Source of the DNA: Castellaniella ginsengisoli
GTDB lineage: Bacteria > Pseudomonadota > Gammaproteobacteria > Burkholderiales > Burkholderiaceae_B
Assembly (NCBI RefSeq): GCF_039523235.1
Contig: NZ_BAAAEX010000001.1
Strand: one strand, 5' to 3'
Length of the DNA stretch: 64,000 bases
How positions within the stretch are numbered: the stretch's first letter is position 1; each line of letters begins with the position of its first letter. Below are positions 14,601 to 22,901 of the stretch, piece after piece. A program made the translations under genes and the position numbers. Under the pieces are notes generated by a model. That model was given only the letters and a program-made list of their open reading frames with translations. It had not been told where the DNA came from and made no database searches.

Positions 14601-15893
14601 TCAGCCCTCCTGCGTGCAGAGTTCGACCAGCATGGCGCCGCCCTGGCCGCCGCCAATGCAGATGGCGGCCATGCCCCGGTGCAACCCGCGCGCCTGCAAG
14701 GCGCGCACCAGGTGCAGCACGATGCGCGCGCCCGAGGCCCCCACCGGATGGCCTTGTGCGATGGCGCCGCCGTCTACGTTCAACCGATCCATGTCCAGAT
14801 CTCCCAGTGCGCCGCGACCCAGGTGCTCCCGGCACCACGTTTCGTCGCGCCAGGCGGCAAGGCAGCCTAGCACCTGTGCGGCGAAGGCTTCATTGATTTC
14901 CCACAAGTCCGGATCATTCAGTTCCAGACCGTGGCGCGCGAGTATAGCCGAAGCCGCGTGTACGGGGCCCAGGCCCATGAAGGCGGGGTCCAGAGCGGCC
15001 CACTGTGCGTCGACGATGCGGGCGATGGGCCGCAGACCCCGCTCGCGCACGGCGCGTTCGGAAGCCAGCAGCAGGAGCGCCGCGCCGTCGGTCACCTGGG
15101 AGCTGTTGCCCGCCGTGATGTTGCCGTAGGGCTTGTCGAAGACAGGTTTGAGCCGGGCAAGCTTCTCGGGCGTGGAATCCGCCCGCACGCCATCGTCCTC
15201 GGCGTACAACGCACCCTTGGCATCGACCAGGGGCACGATTTCTTCGAAGGCGCCGCGGGCGCGCGCCGCCAGGGCGCGGGCATGGCTTTGCGCCGCATAG
15301 GCGTCGAGCTGTTCGCGTGTCAGGCCGAAGCGGTGGACCAGGTTTTCGGCGGTTTGCCCCATGGACAGGCCGATCACCGGATCGCTGAGCCCCTTGAGCA
15401 GGCCGATCACGGGCTTGAAGTAGGCGGGGCGCAAGCGGCGCAGCAGCGGCAGGCGCTGCGACCAGCGCTTCGCCTGGTTCCATTGGGCCAGCCAATGGAC
15501 CATTTCATCGGGGAACAGCAGTGGCGCGCGTGATAGCGCGTCCACGCCGCCGGCCAAGACCAGGCCGTGGCGGCCGGTCTGCAGGCCCATGGCGGCGGAA
15601 TCCAGCGCCTGCATGCCCGAGGCGCAATTGCGCATCACCGTCCAGCCCGGCACGTGCTCGCCGCAGCCCAGGCGCAGCGCGATCACCCGGCCGATATTGG
15701 TTTCGTCGGCCGAGGGCGCCGCGCAGCCGATCACGACTTCGTCCAGCTCGGTGGGCGCGAAGGGCTGGCGCAGCAGCAGTTCGCGGCCCGTCTGCACGGC
15801 CAGGTCGGACGCGGAGAAGGGCCCCGGCGCGTTGCGGGCCTTGAGGAAGGGGCTGCGCGCCCCATCGATGATGTAGACGGGTTCGAAGGCCAT
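14601..15893 (-). CDS. fadI: Acyl-CoA thiolase (acetyl-CoA C-acyltransferase)
   Basis: Catalyses the thiolytic last step of beta-oxidation. The 430-residue protein has the nucleophilic cysteine in MRNCASGMQALDSA, the NEAFAAQVLG segment (active-site His region NEAFA) and the C-terminal GGGQGGAM motif; the typical catalytic CxG of the family appears as ICIGGG. Length matches FadI (436) better than FadA (387), as does the trailing loop sequence SDPVIGLSMGQTAENL. Its ATG overlaps the fadE stop by one base, and fadJ follows after 1 nt, so all three enzymes are co-translated. Confidence 0.95.
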   Translation of the reverse strand: MAFEPVYIIDGARSPFLKARNAPGPFSASDLAVQTGRELLLRQPFAPTELDEVVIGCAAPSADETNIGRVIALRLGCGEHVPGWTVMRNCASGMQALDSAAMGLQTGRHGLVLAGGVDALSRAPLLFPDEMVHWLAQWNQAKRWSQRLPLLRRLRPAYFKPVIGLLKGLSDPVIGLSMGQTAENLVHRFGLTREQLDAYAAQSHARALAARARGAFEEIVPLVDAKGALYAEDDGVRADSTPEKLARLKPVFDKPYGNITAGNSSQVTDGAALLLLASERAVRERGLRPIARIVDAQWAALDPAFMGLGPVHAASAILARHGLELNDPDLWEINEAFAAQVLGCLAAWRDETWCREHLGRGALGDLDMDRLNVDGGAIAQGHPVGASGARIVLHLVRALQARGLHRGMAAICIGGGQGGAMLVELCTQEG

Positions 15894-18238
15894 CAGGATC
15901 GCTCTCCCGTGGTGTCGGTATTGGACGGGCCCTGGAAATCGGGGGCGAAGTCATCCACGGCGATGACGCGGTCCCGCAGCGCGTTGCGCGCGCGCAGGCG
16001 TTGCAGCTCATCGTCGGTGAGGCCGCCGGCCGCATGGACGGCCTCGGCCATGTCGCGCACATTGGCGCGCGGGTCGGCGGCCGGCACGCGGCCGGCCTTC
16101 TCGAATTCGCGCATGCGGGCCTCGATGGCCTGCGTATCCAGCACGGCGGAGAAGGCGGCTTCGATGGCGCCGACGGGCTCGGCCGGATCGCGCGGGACGT
16201 AAGCGCCTCGCGTCAGCCGGTCGCGTGCGCCGCCGGGCTGGCTGATGGCGTCGGCCACGGCCATGGAGAGCGCATCGGACGGCGCGGTGAACGGCCGGCC
16301 CCAGGGGAACAGTAATGCGCGCAAGACCCAGGCGAGGGGTCGGTTGGGAAAATTGGCCAGGACGCCGGCGCAGGCATCCTGGGCGCGGCAGAAGGCATCC
16401 TGGATCGCCCAGTGCGCCAGCGGCGCGTCGGCGGCCTGGCGGCCCTCGTCCTGGTAGCGCTTGAGGACGGCGGAAATCAGATAGAGCTGCGACAGGATGT
16501 CGCCCAGCCGGGCGGAGATCGATTCGCGCCGCTTCAGCGAGCCGCCCAGCGTCAGCATGGAGATGTCGGCCAGGGTGGCGAAGGCCGCCGAGAATCGCGT
16601 CATCTGCCGGTAGTAGCGCGCCATTTCAGGCGCGACGGTGGTGTCGGGGCGGGCCAGCAGGGCGTTCGTGAAGCCATGGCCGACGGCGCGCAGCGCGTTG
16701 GTCGTGGTATGGCGCACATGGCCCCAGAAGGCGCGGTCGAAGTCTTGCAGGCCTTGTTCCGGATCGGCGGCCTGGGCAGCGTGCATTTCATCCAGCACAT
16801 AGGGGTGGCAGCGGATCGCACCCTGGCCGAAGATGATCAGGCTGCGCGTGAGGATGTTGGCGCCCTCGACCGTGATGCCCACTGGAAGCTGCTGGTAGGC
16901 GCGGCCCAGGAAATTCTGCGGCCCCAGGCAGATGCCTTTGCCGCCGATGATGTCCATGCCGTCGTTGACCACGATGCGGCCGCGCTCGGTGACGTGGTAT
17001 TTGACGATGGCCGAGACCACGGCGGGCTTTTCGCCGAGATCCACGGCGCCGGCCGTCATCACGCGGGCCGCGTCCATCAGATAGGTATGGCCGCCGATGC
17101 GGGCCAGGGCCTCGGCCACGCCCTCGAATTTGTGGATGCGGGTGCGGAACTGGTCGCGCACCACGGTGTAGGCGCCCACGGCGCGCGCCGTGAGCTTGGC
17201 CATGCCGGTATAGGATGACGGCAGCGAGATCGAACGTCCCGCCGCCAGGCATTCCATCAGCATGCGCCAGCCCTGGCCGGCCATGTCGGGCCCGCCGATG
17301 ATGAAGTCCAGCGGCATGAACACATCCCGCCCGCGCGTGGGGCCGTTCATGAACATGGCGTCCAGTGGGAAGTGGCGGCGGCCGATTTCCACGCCGGGGT
17401 GGTCGGACGGCACCAGCGCGCAGGTGATGCCCAGGTCGGGCGCGTCGCCCAGCAGGCCGTCGGGGTCATACAGGCGGAAGGCCAGGCCCAGGAGAGTGCA
17501 GACCGGCCCCAGGGTGATGTAGCGCTTGTCCCAGGTGACGCGCATGCCCAGGACCTCGCGGCCCTGCCATTCGCCCTTGCAGACGACCCCGTGATCGGGG
17601 ATCGCGGCGGCGTCCGAGCCGGCCCAGGGGCTGGTCAGGGCGAAGGCCGGGATATCCTCGCCGCGCGCCAGGCGCGGCAGGTAGTGGTTCTTCTGTTCGT
17701 CTGTGCCGTAGTGCAGCAGCAGTTCGGCGGGCCCCAGGGAATTGGGCACCATGACGGTGACCGACAATGCGGAGCAGCGGGTGGACAGCTTGGCGACCAC
17801 GGCGGAATGCGCCAGCGCCGAAAAACCCAGGCCGCCGTATTCCTTGGGAATGATCATGCCGAAGAAGCGGTGGGTCTTGATGTAGTCCCAGGCTTCGGCG
17901 GGGATGTCCTGGTCGCGGCGGGTGACCTGCCAGTCGTTCACCAGGGCGCAGACGGTCTCGACTTCGTTGTCCAGGAAGGCCTGTTCGTCCCCGGACAGGC
18001 GCGGCGCCGGGATGGCATGCAGGGCGCGGGCGCTGGGCCGGCCGCGGAAGAGTTCGCCTTCCCACCAGACGGTGCCCGCTTCCAGGGCCTCGCGTTCGGT
18101 ATCCGACATGCGAGGCAGGATGCGGCGGAAGACTTGGTAAAGGGGACGGCTGAGGTGGCGGGTGCGCAAGTCGCGGTTGGACAGCACGAAGGCGGCGGCC
18201 GCCAGCAGCAGGATGAGGAGAATCAGCAGGAACGTCAT
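15893..18238 (-). CDS. fadE: Membrane-anchored acyl-CoA dehydrogenase
   Basis: Introduces the 2,3 double bond in acyl-CoA with FAD. At 781 residues this is the long FadE type, not the 400-residue soluble type: an N-terminal membrane segment (residues 3-20) is followed by the acyl-CoA dehydrogenase core (SPWAGSDAAAIPD, GRSISLPSSYTGMAKLT, GGKGICLGPQNFLGRAYQ) and the FadE-specific C-terminal domain (DUF1974). The start overlaps the tetR stop (ATGA), and GGAGC lies about 10 nt upstream. It opens the enzyme part of the tetR-fadE-fadI-fadJ operon. Confidence 0.95.
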   Translation of the reverse strand: MTFLLILLILLLAAAAFVLSNRDLRTRHLSRPLYQVFRRILPRMSDTEREALEAGTVWWEGELFRGRPSARALHAIPAPRLSGDEQAFLDNEVETVCALVNDWQVTRRDQDIPAEAWDYIKTHRFFGMIIPKEYGGLGFSALAHSAVVAKLSTRCSALSVTVMVPNSLGPAELLLHYGTDEQKNHYLPRLARGEDIPAFALTSPWAGSDAAAIPDHGVVCKGEWQGREVLGMRVTWDKRYITLGPVCTLLGLAFRLYDPDGLLGDAPDLGITCALVPSDHPGVEIGRRHFPLDAMFMNGPTRGRDVFMPLDFIIGGPDMAGQGWRMLMECLAAGRSISLPSSYTGMAKLTARAVGAYTVVRDQFRTRIHKFEGVAEALARIGGHTYLMDAARVMTAGAVDLGEKPAVVSAIVKYHVTERGRIVVNDGMDIIGGKGICLGPQNFLGRAYQQLPVGITVEGANILTRSLIIFGQGAIRCHPYVLDEMHAAQAADPEQGLQDFDRAFWGHVRHTTTNALRAVGHGFTNALLARPDTTVAPEMARYYRQMTRFSAAFATLADISMLTLGGSLKRRESISARLGDILSQLYLISAVLKRYQDEGRQAADAPLAHWAIQDAFCRAQDACAGVLANFPNRPLAWVLRALLFPWGRPFTAPSDALSMAVADAISQPGGARDRLTRGAYVPRDPAEPVGAIEAAFSAVLDTQAIEARMREFEKAGRVPAADPRANVRDMAEAVHAAGGLTDDELQRLRARNALRDRVIAVDDFAPDFQGPSNTDTTGERS

Positions 18239-18912
18239 GATGTCTGTGCTCCTGAAAGTGAGCCCAGCGGCAGCGGTGCGCGCAGGCCGCCCAGCAGAAA
18301 GGCCATCAGGCGGTCGAGCAGGGCCTGGGCGTCGATGTTGGTGTCATCGGGCAGGTTCATGGCCCGGCTGGAGCTCTCGACGCCCATGAGGGCGTAGGCC
18401 GTGGCGCCCAGCATGAAGTGAAAGCGCCAGACGATCTCGGCTTCCGGCACGCTGGGCAGCGAGGTCAGCAGGGCGCGGGTGAAGCGGTGCGCGACCACGG
18501 AACGCTCGGTGGCGAACAAGGCGCTGATGGCGCCGTTGGGGTCGGACATGGTGTTCGATTGCAGCGGGATGAAGGCGCGCCGCTCGGCCCCGGCGCTGCA
18601 GGCATGACGCACCAGGGGGCCGAAATAGGCTTCAACGATGGACGAGGGCTTGAGCGGCTGGCCGCCGGCCTTGGCTTCGAGGGCGTCCAGGATGCGCAGG
18701 CGCTCGTCGTTGAGCGCATCCAGGCGGCGCTGGAAGACGGCCTTGATCAGCGCATCCTTGGAGCCGAAGTGGTAGTTCACGGCGGACAGGTTCACCTGCG
18801 CCGCCCGGGTGATCTGGCGCATGGAGGTGTTGTCGTGCCCATGCTCGGCGAACAGGCGTTCGGCGGCATTGAGAATGGCATCGCGAGTGAGGATCGAGCG
18901 AGTAGTGGCCAT
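18235..18912 (-). CDS. TetR-family regulator of the fad operon
   Basis: 225 residues. The N-terminal helix-turn-helix is clear (ILNAAERLFAEHG, then SMRQITRAAQVNLSAVNYHF and GSKDALIKAVF), followed by a helical ligand-binding domain. It is the first gene of the operon and overlaps fadE by 4 nt, a strong sign that it controls these genes. The ligand is probably a long-chain acyl-CoA, as for PsrA and FadP, the TetR-type fatty-acid regulators of gamma- and betaproteobacteria; this is inference. A palindrome 10-19 nt before the ATG suggests autorepression. No Shine-Dalgarno is visible, so the transcript may have a very short leader. Confidence 0.9.
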   Translation of the reverse strand: MATTRSILTRDAILNAAERLFAEHGHDNTSMRQITRAAQVNLSAVNYHFGSKDALIKAVFQRRLDALNDERLRILDALEAKAGGQPLKPSSIVEAYFGPLVRHACSAGAERRAFIPLQSNTMSDPNGAISALFATERSVVAHRFTRALLTSLPSVPEAEIVWRFHFMLGATAYALMGVESSSRAMNLPDDTNIDAQALLDRLMAFLLGGLRAPLPLGSLSGAQTS

Positions 18913-18921
18913 GAATCAATT

Positions 18922-18931
18922 CAAACGTTTG
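18922..18931. promoter_or_regulatory. Perfect palindrome, probable TetR operator
   Basis: CAAACGTTTG is a perfect 10-bp palindrome 9 nt before the tetR ATG. The flanks add partial symmetry (TTCAAACGTTTGTT). CAAAC and GTTTG half-sites are known from the PsrA fatty-acid regulator of Pseudomonas, where they are separated by a short spacer; here they are directly joined. A possible -10 (TATAGT, - strand) lies just upstream, so a bound repressor would block initiation. Confidence 0.65.
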
Positions 18932-19020
18932 TTTTAAAACTATACACAGTCTGTTGGGATTGGGTATCCGTGTTACCCCCTAGGATAAGGAGGCCGCAGT
19001 TGTATGCCGGTGTTTGTTTC

Positions 19021-19049
19021 TTGGGGAAATGCCGCGTCCAGGATACACT
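19021..19049 (+). promoter_or_regulatory. Possible promoter of the lapD-type gene
   Basis: TTGGGG (19021-19026), 17-nt spacer, TACACT (19044-19049). Both hexamers are moderate matches to sigma-70 consensus at ideal spacing, 37 nt before the start codon. Confidence 0.35.
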
Positions 19050-19085
19050 TCCACACGTTCGTTTCCATGATCTGAAGGGTTCGCG

Positions 19086-20984
19086 ATGGCTTCCGTGCGA
19101 CAGCTGCTGGTGATTTCATCCCTGGTGATCGCCTGCATTCTGGTAGGCATGCTGGCGATGGGCACCAGTCTGATGGAACGCCGGCTCGACGCCCAACTGC
19201 AGACCGATGGCGAAAACGCCGCCGCCACACTGGCCCTGCTGGTGAGCGCCCAGCCTGGCGCCGAGGCCCGCGTGCGGGTGCTGGAGGCGGCCTTCCAGCA
19301 GGGGCGTTTCGCCGATCTGGATCTCGCGCCCGACGACCCCGCGGCGCCCGCTTTCCAGTCCCGCCGCACCGCGCATTCCACCGGCGACGCGCCGGACTGG
19401 TTCACTGCGCTGGTCGATATCCAGCCCCACCAGGCGTCACGGCAAGTCGCGGGCGTGGGAGCGCTGCGGCTGACGCTGGATCCCGGGCCCGCGCGCGACG
19501 CCCTCTGGGCGCATGTATCGCAATGGACCTGGCTGGCGCTGGGGCTGGCGGCCTTCTGGGCCTTGTTCGTGGTTGCGCTGATGGCCCGGGTGCGGCGCGA
19601 ACTTGCCGCCTCCGCCGCGGCCGACGCGCCCGAAATCAAGATCAAGCGCACCGAACCCGTCGAGGACGCCGAGCTCATGGACGACGTCCGCGAGCGCGTC
19701 GCGCCCACGATGGACGAGCAGATGGCGCGCATCGAGCGGCTGGAAATCGAACTCAACCGCGATCCGGTCACCGGCCTGGCCAACCGCAGCTACTTTCTCA
19801 ATGAACTCAAGCGCATGCTGCGCGACGATTCCCGCCAAGGCGCGGTCAGCGGCTACGTGCTGCTGGTGCGCAGCCGCGACATGACGCGGCTGCAGAACCA
19901 GACCAGTCGCCAGGAACTGGACGACTGGCTGCGGCTGCTGGGGCGGCGCATCATTGAACTGCTGAATGAAAACCAGCAGGCGCGGGCCTTGCCCGCCCGG
20001 CTGACGGGCAGCGATTTCGTGGTGCTGTTCCCGGTGGGCGGCGGCCCCGAGGTCATGCGCCCGGTGCAGCGGCTGCGCGCCTTGCTGGAAACCCTGCGGG
20101 TCAAGCTCGACAGCCATAACCTGTCGCGCTGGGCCTTCGCCCTGACGGACTACACCGTGCAGTGCACGCCCAAGGAAGTCCTGACGCGCCTGGACCAGGC
20201 CCTGATGTGCGCCGAGAGCGCCGGGCACGAGGAAATCGAATTCCTGTCCTACGCCGACCACGAGGACGGCGAATTGCTCATGGGCGAGGCGTCTTGGCGC
20301 ACCTTGATCACCCAGGCGCTGGACCACGACCGCCTGTCGCTGGACGTGCGCCGCGTCCAGTACGAGGGCGACGACGTTCCAGAGCGTTACGAGGCCGCGC
20401 TGGTTCTCCAGGAGGACGAGCCCAACCAGCCGCGCATGTCCGGCTTCCTGTTCATGCCGGCCGCAGCGCGCCTGGGCTTGTCGCCGGCCTGTGACCTGCG
20501 CGCGCTGTGCCTGGCGCTGAACTGGCTGGGCGAGCACGATGGCGTTCTGGTCATCCGCATGTCGATCGCCTCGGTCCTCGACCCGCAGTATCTGGAGGAA
20601 ATCCGCCAGATCTGCCGCAATGCCGACGCGCAATTGCTGCATCGCTTGGCGGTGGAGCTGGACGCCTACGGCCTGAGCCGCCACCACGAGGCTTTCCGGG
20701 CCTTCGCCCAGGGCGCGATCGAAGCCGGGCTGCATGTCGGCCTGCGCGGCCTGGATCAGCAGCCCGACGCCCTGCGCCAGATTCACGAAATCGACTTCAC
20801 CTACGTCAAGCTGGGAGGCGCCTTCGTGCGTGAATTGCTGGCCAGTCCGGGCGGCGTGCAGATGATGGTGGCCGTCACCGAAACCGCCATCGGCATGGGC
20901 ATGCGTGTCTATATAGACGATGCGGATGATCCGGCCACGCGCCAGATGGTCATCGAATACGGCGCGCTGCCGCGCATTGCCTGA
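19086..20984 (+). CDS. LapD-type c-di-GMP receptor with degenerate GGDEF and EAL domains
   Basis: 632-residue inner-membrane protein. TM1 is at about 7-26, a periplasmic LapD/MoxY-type domain at 28-140, TM2 at 146-168, then a HAMP-like linker, a GGDEF-type domain (about 220-370) and an EAL-type domain (about 400-632). The GGDEF signature is reduced to GSDFVV and the EAL signature to EAALVL, so neither cyclase nor phosphodiesterase activity is expected. That combination, with this N-terminal domain, is the LapD architecture, where c-di-GMP binding to the dead EAL domain sequesters the periplasmic protease LapG and keeps a large adhesin on the surface. No lapG or adhesin gene is in the window. 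GAAGGG lies upstream of the ATG. Confidence 0.85.
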   Translation: MASVRQLLVISSLVIACILVGMLAMGTSLMERRLDAQLQTDGENAAATLALLVSAQPGAEARVRVLEAAFQQGRFADLDLAPDDPAAPAFQSRRTAHSTGDAPDWFTALVDIQPHQASRQVAGVGALRLTLDPGPARDALWAHVSQWTWLALGLAAFWALFVVALMARVRRELAASAAADAPEIKIKRTEPVEDAELMDDVRERVAPTMDEQMARIERLEIELNRDPVTGLANRSYFLNELKRMLRDDSRQGAVSGYVLLVRSRDMTRLQNQTSRQELDDWLRLLGRRIIELLNENQQARALPARLTGSDFVVLFPVGGGPEVMRPVQRLRALLETLRVKLDSHNLSRWAFALTDYTVQCTPKEVLTRLDQALMCAESAGHEEIEFLSYADHEDGELLMGEASWRTLITQALDHDRLSLDVRRVQYEGDDVPERYEAALVLQEDEPNQPRMSGFLFMPAAARLGLSPACDLRALCLALNWLGEHDGVLVIRMSIASVLDPQYLEEIRQICRNADAQLLHRLAVELDAYGLSRHHEAFRAFAQGAIEAGLHVGLRGLDQQPDALRQIHEIDFTYVKLGGAFVRELLASPGGVQMMVAVTETAIGMGMRVYIDDADDPATRQMVIEYGALPRIA

Positions 20985-21056
20985 CCGCCGGCCGCCAGCG
21001 GCGGCTTCTATCCTTGGCATGGCGTGGCCATTGCCTGTGCTTTTTACAGGAAACGC

Positions 21057-21085
21057 TTGCTAAGAACTGGTCGGTATCCTATAAT
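21057..21085 (+). promoter_or_regulatory. Strong sigma-70 promoter of the spc operon
   Basis: TTGCTA (21057-21062), 17-nt spacer, perfect TATAAT (21080-21085). It is the best housekeeping promoter in the window. Transcription should start near 21092 and run into rplN after a leader of about 230 nt. Confidence 0.85.
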
Positions 21086-21091
21086 TGCTGT

Positions 21092-21321
21092 CTTGCCTTC
21101 AAAGAGGCGCGGATTTGCATGGCCTTTGGGCTGTGTGTTTTTGCGCCGGGCAAAGGAAGTTCTCGAATTTCAACCCAGGGTGTACTTGGCCAACCGAATT
21201 GGCGAACCTTATCTGGCAAGCCCCAAGCGGCAAGCCAAGTAGGCCTGACGGGACCAAAACTGGCTGCGCGGCCGGGGGTGCATGCCCTGGGCTTCGTTGT
21301 TAAGTTGGAACAGGAAAAATC
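21092..21321 (+). other. Long leader before rplN
   Basis: About 230 nt without a credible gene. It is less GC-rich than the surroundings and contains a hairpin GCCAA-CCGAA-TTGGC (21189-21203) and two copies of GGCAAGCC near 21214 and 21229. An ATG-containing frame runs through it and continues past the rplN start, but in another frame and without protein-like composition. The length suggests post-transcriptional control; no known ribosomal-protein leader motif is recognised. Confidence 0.5.
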
Positions 21322-21690
21322 ATGATCCAAATGCAGACCACGCTGGACGTGGCCGACAACACGGGTGCGCGTTCTGTGATGTGCATCAAGGTGTTGGGCG
21401 GCTCCAAGCGCCGTTATGCCGCCATTGGCGACGTCATCAAGGTGACGGTCAAGGAAGCGGCCCCCCGCGGGCGCGTCAAAAAGGGCGAAATCTACAACGC
21501 CGTGGTGGTGCGTACCGCCAAGGGCGTCCGCCGCAAGGACGGCTCGTTGATCCGCTTCGGCGGCAACGCCGCCGTGTTGCTCAACGCCAAGCTCGAGCCC
21601 ATCGGCACGCGCATCTTCGGACCGGTCACGCGCGAACTGCGCACCGAAAAGTTCATGAAGATCGTGTCCCTGGCGCCCGAAGTGCTGTAA
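21322..21690 (+). CDS. rplN: 50S ribosomal protein L14
   Basis: L14 lies at the subunit interface and is the binding site of the silencing factor RsfS. The 122-residue product starts MIQMQTTLDVADNTGAR, as in other proteobacteria, and ends EKFMKIVSLAPEVL. AGGA at 21312-21315 precedes the ATG. First gene of the spc operon, here with its own promoter and physically separated from rpsQ. Confidence 0.98.
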   Translation: MIQMQTTLDVADNTGARSVMCIKVLGGSKRRYAAIGDVIKVTVKEAAPRGRVKKGEIYNAVVVRTAKGVRRKDGSLIRFGGNAAVLLNAKLEPIGTRIFGPVTRELRTEKFMKIVSLAPEVL

Positions 21691-21700
21691 GGAGCCGATC

Positions 21701-22021
21701 ATGCAAAATATTCGCAAAGGCGACGAAGTCATCGTGCTGTCTGGCCGCGACCGCAGCCGCCGTGGCACCGTGGTGGCCCGGGTCGGCGACGATCACGTGC
21801 TGGTCGAAGGCATCAACGTCGTGAAGAAGCACGCCCGCGGCAACCCCATGACGGGGACCCAAGGCGGCATCATCGACAAGACCCTGCCCATCCACATCTC
21901 GAATGTGGCGCTCTACAATCCCGAAACCGGCAAGGGCGACCGCGTCGGCGTCAAGGTCGTGGACGGCGCCAAGGTTCGCATTTTCCGCTCCAACGGCGCT
22001 GTCGTTGGCGCGAAGGCATAA
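21701..22021 (+). CDS. rplX: 50S ribosomal protein L24
   Basis: L24 initiates 50S assembly. The product is 106 residues. The KOW motif is recognisable at the N-terminus (KGDEVIVLSGRDRSRRGTV), followed by EGINVVKKHARGNP. It is 10 nt after rplN with AAGGAG upstream. Confidence 0.97.
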   Translation: MQNIRKGDEVIVLSGRDRSRRGTVVARVGDDHVLVEGINVVKKHARGNPMTGTQGGIIDKTLPIHISNVALYNPETGKGDRVGVKVVDGAKVRIFRSNGAVVGAKA

Positions 22022-22035
22022 GGGGCGCGTACAAA

Positions 22036-22575
22036 ATGGCTCGTTTACAAGATTTCTATCGCTCCAAGGTCGCCGCCGACCTGCAGGCGAAGTTCGGCTA
22101 CAAGTCGATCATGGAGGTGCCCCGCATCACCAAGATCACCCTGAACATGGGCGTGTCCGAAGCCGTCGCCGACAAGAAGGTCATCGAGAATGCCGTGGGC
22201 GACATGACCAAGATCGCCGGCCAGAAGCCCGTGATCACCAAGACCCGCAAGGCGATCGCCGGTTTCAAGATCCGCGAAGACTATCCGATCGGCTGCATGG
22301 TCACTCTGCGCGGCCAGCGCATGTATGAATTCCTGGATCGTCTGATCTCGGTGGCCCTGCCCCGCGTGCGCGACTTCCGCGGCGTGTCGGGCCGTGCCTT
22401 CGATGGCCGTGGCAACTACAACATCGGTGTGAAGGAACAGATCATCTTCCCGGAAATCGAGTACGACAAGATCGATGCCGTGCGCGGGATGAACATCAGC
22501 ATCACCACCACCGCAAAGACCGACGAGGAAGCCAAGGCGCTGTTGAGCGCATTCAGCTTCCCCTTCCGCAACTAA
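22036..22575 (+). CDS. rplE: 50S ribosomal protein L5
   Basis: L5 binds 5S rRNA in the central protuberance. It has 179 residues, the usual length, with KITLNMGVSEAVADKK, GQKPVITKTRKAIAGFKIRE and RDFRGVSGRAFDGRGNY. In E. coli the region before rplE is the S8 repressor target; a similar structure was not identified here. Confidence 0.97.
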   Translation: MARLQDFYRSKVAADLQAKFGYKSIMEVPRITKITLNMGVSEAVADKKVIENAVGDMTKIAGQKPVITKTRKAIAGFKIREDYPIGCMVTLRGQRMYEFLDRLISVALPRVRDFRGVSGRAFDGRGNYNIGVKEQIIFPEIEYDKIDAVRGMNISITTTAKTDEEAKALLSAFSFPFRN

Positions 22576-22584
22576 GGGGCTGAC

Positions 22585-22890
22585 GTGGCAAAACTTTCCC
22601 TCATCAATCGCGACATCAAGCGCGCCAAGCTGGCCGAGAAATTCGCCGCCAAGCGCGCCGCGCTGAAGGCGATCATCGCCGACCAGTCCAAATCCGACGA
22701 AGAACGCTATCAGGCGCGCCTGGCACTGCAACAACTGCCGCGCAACGCCAACCCCACCCGCCAGCGCAACCGCTGCGTGGTGACGGGCCGCTCCCGCGGC
22801 GTGTTCAGCAAGTTCGGGCTGACCCGTCACAAACTGCGTGAAATGACCATGCGCGGCGAAGTGCCCGGCATGACCAAGGCAAGCTGGTAG
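22585..22890 (+). CDS. rpsN: 30S ribosomal protein S14, zinc-free form
   Basis: S14 is a late-assembling 30S head protein. The start is GTG (22585) with AAGGGG at 22574-22579. The 101-residue product is the long, zinc-independent form: it has a single cysteine (NRCVVTGRSRG) and lacks the two CxxC pairs of the short type. No zinc-dependent paralogue is in the window. Confidence 0.97.
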   Translation: MAKLSLINRDIKRAKLAEKFAAKRAALKAIIADQSKSDEERYQARLALQQLPRNANPTRQRNRCVVTGRSRGVFSKFGLTRHKLREMTMRGEVPGMTKASW

Positions 22891-22901
22891 GAGAATCACA
22901 C

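Noticed and set aside
20985..21325. Small ORFs in the rplN leader
   Set aside because: Several short frames cross the leader, one with Cys/Phe-rich start, but none has a convincing Shine-Dalgarno or protein-like composition, and they differ from known leader peptides.
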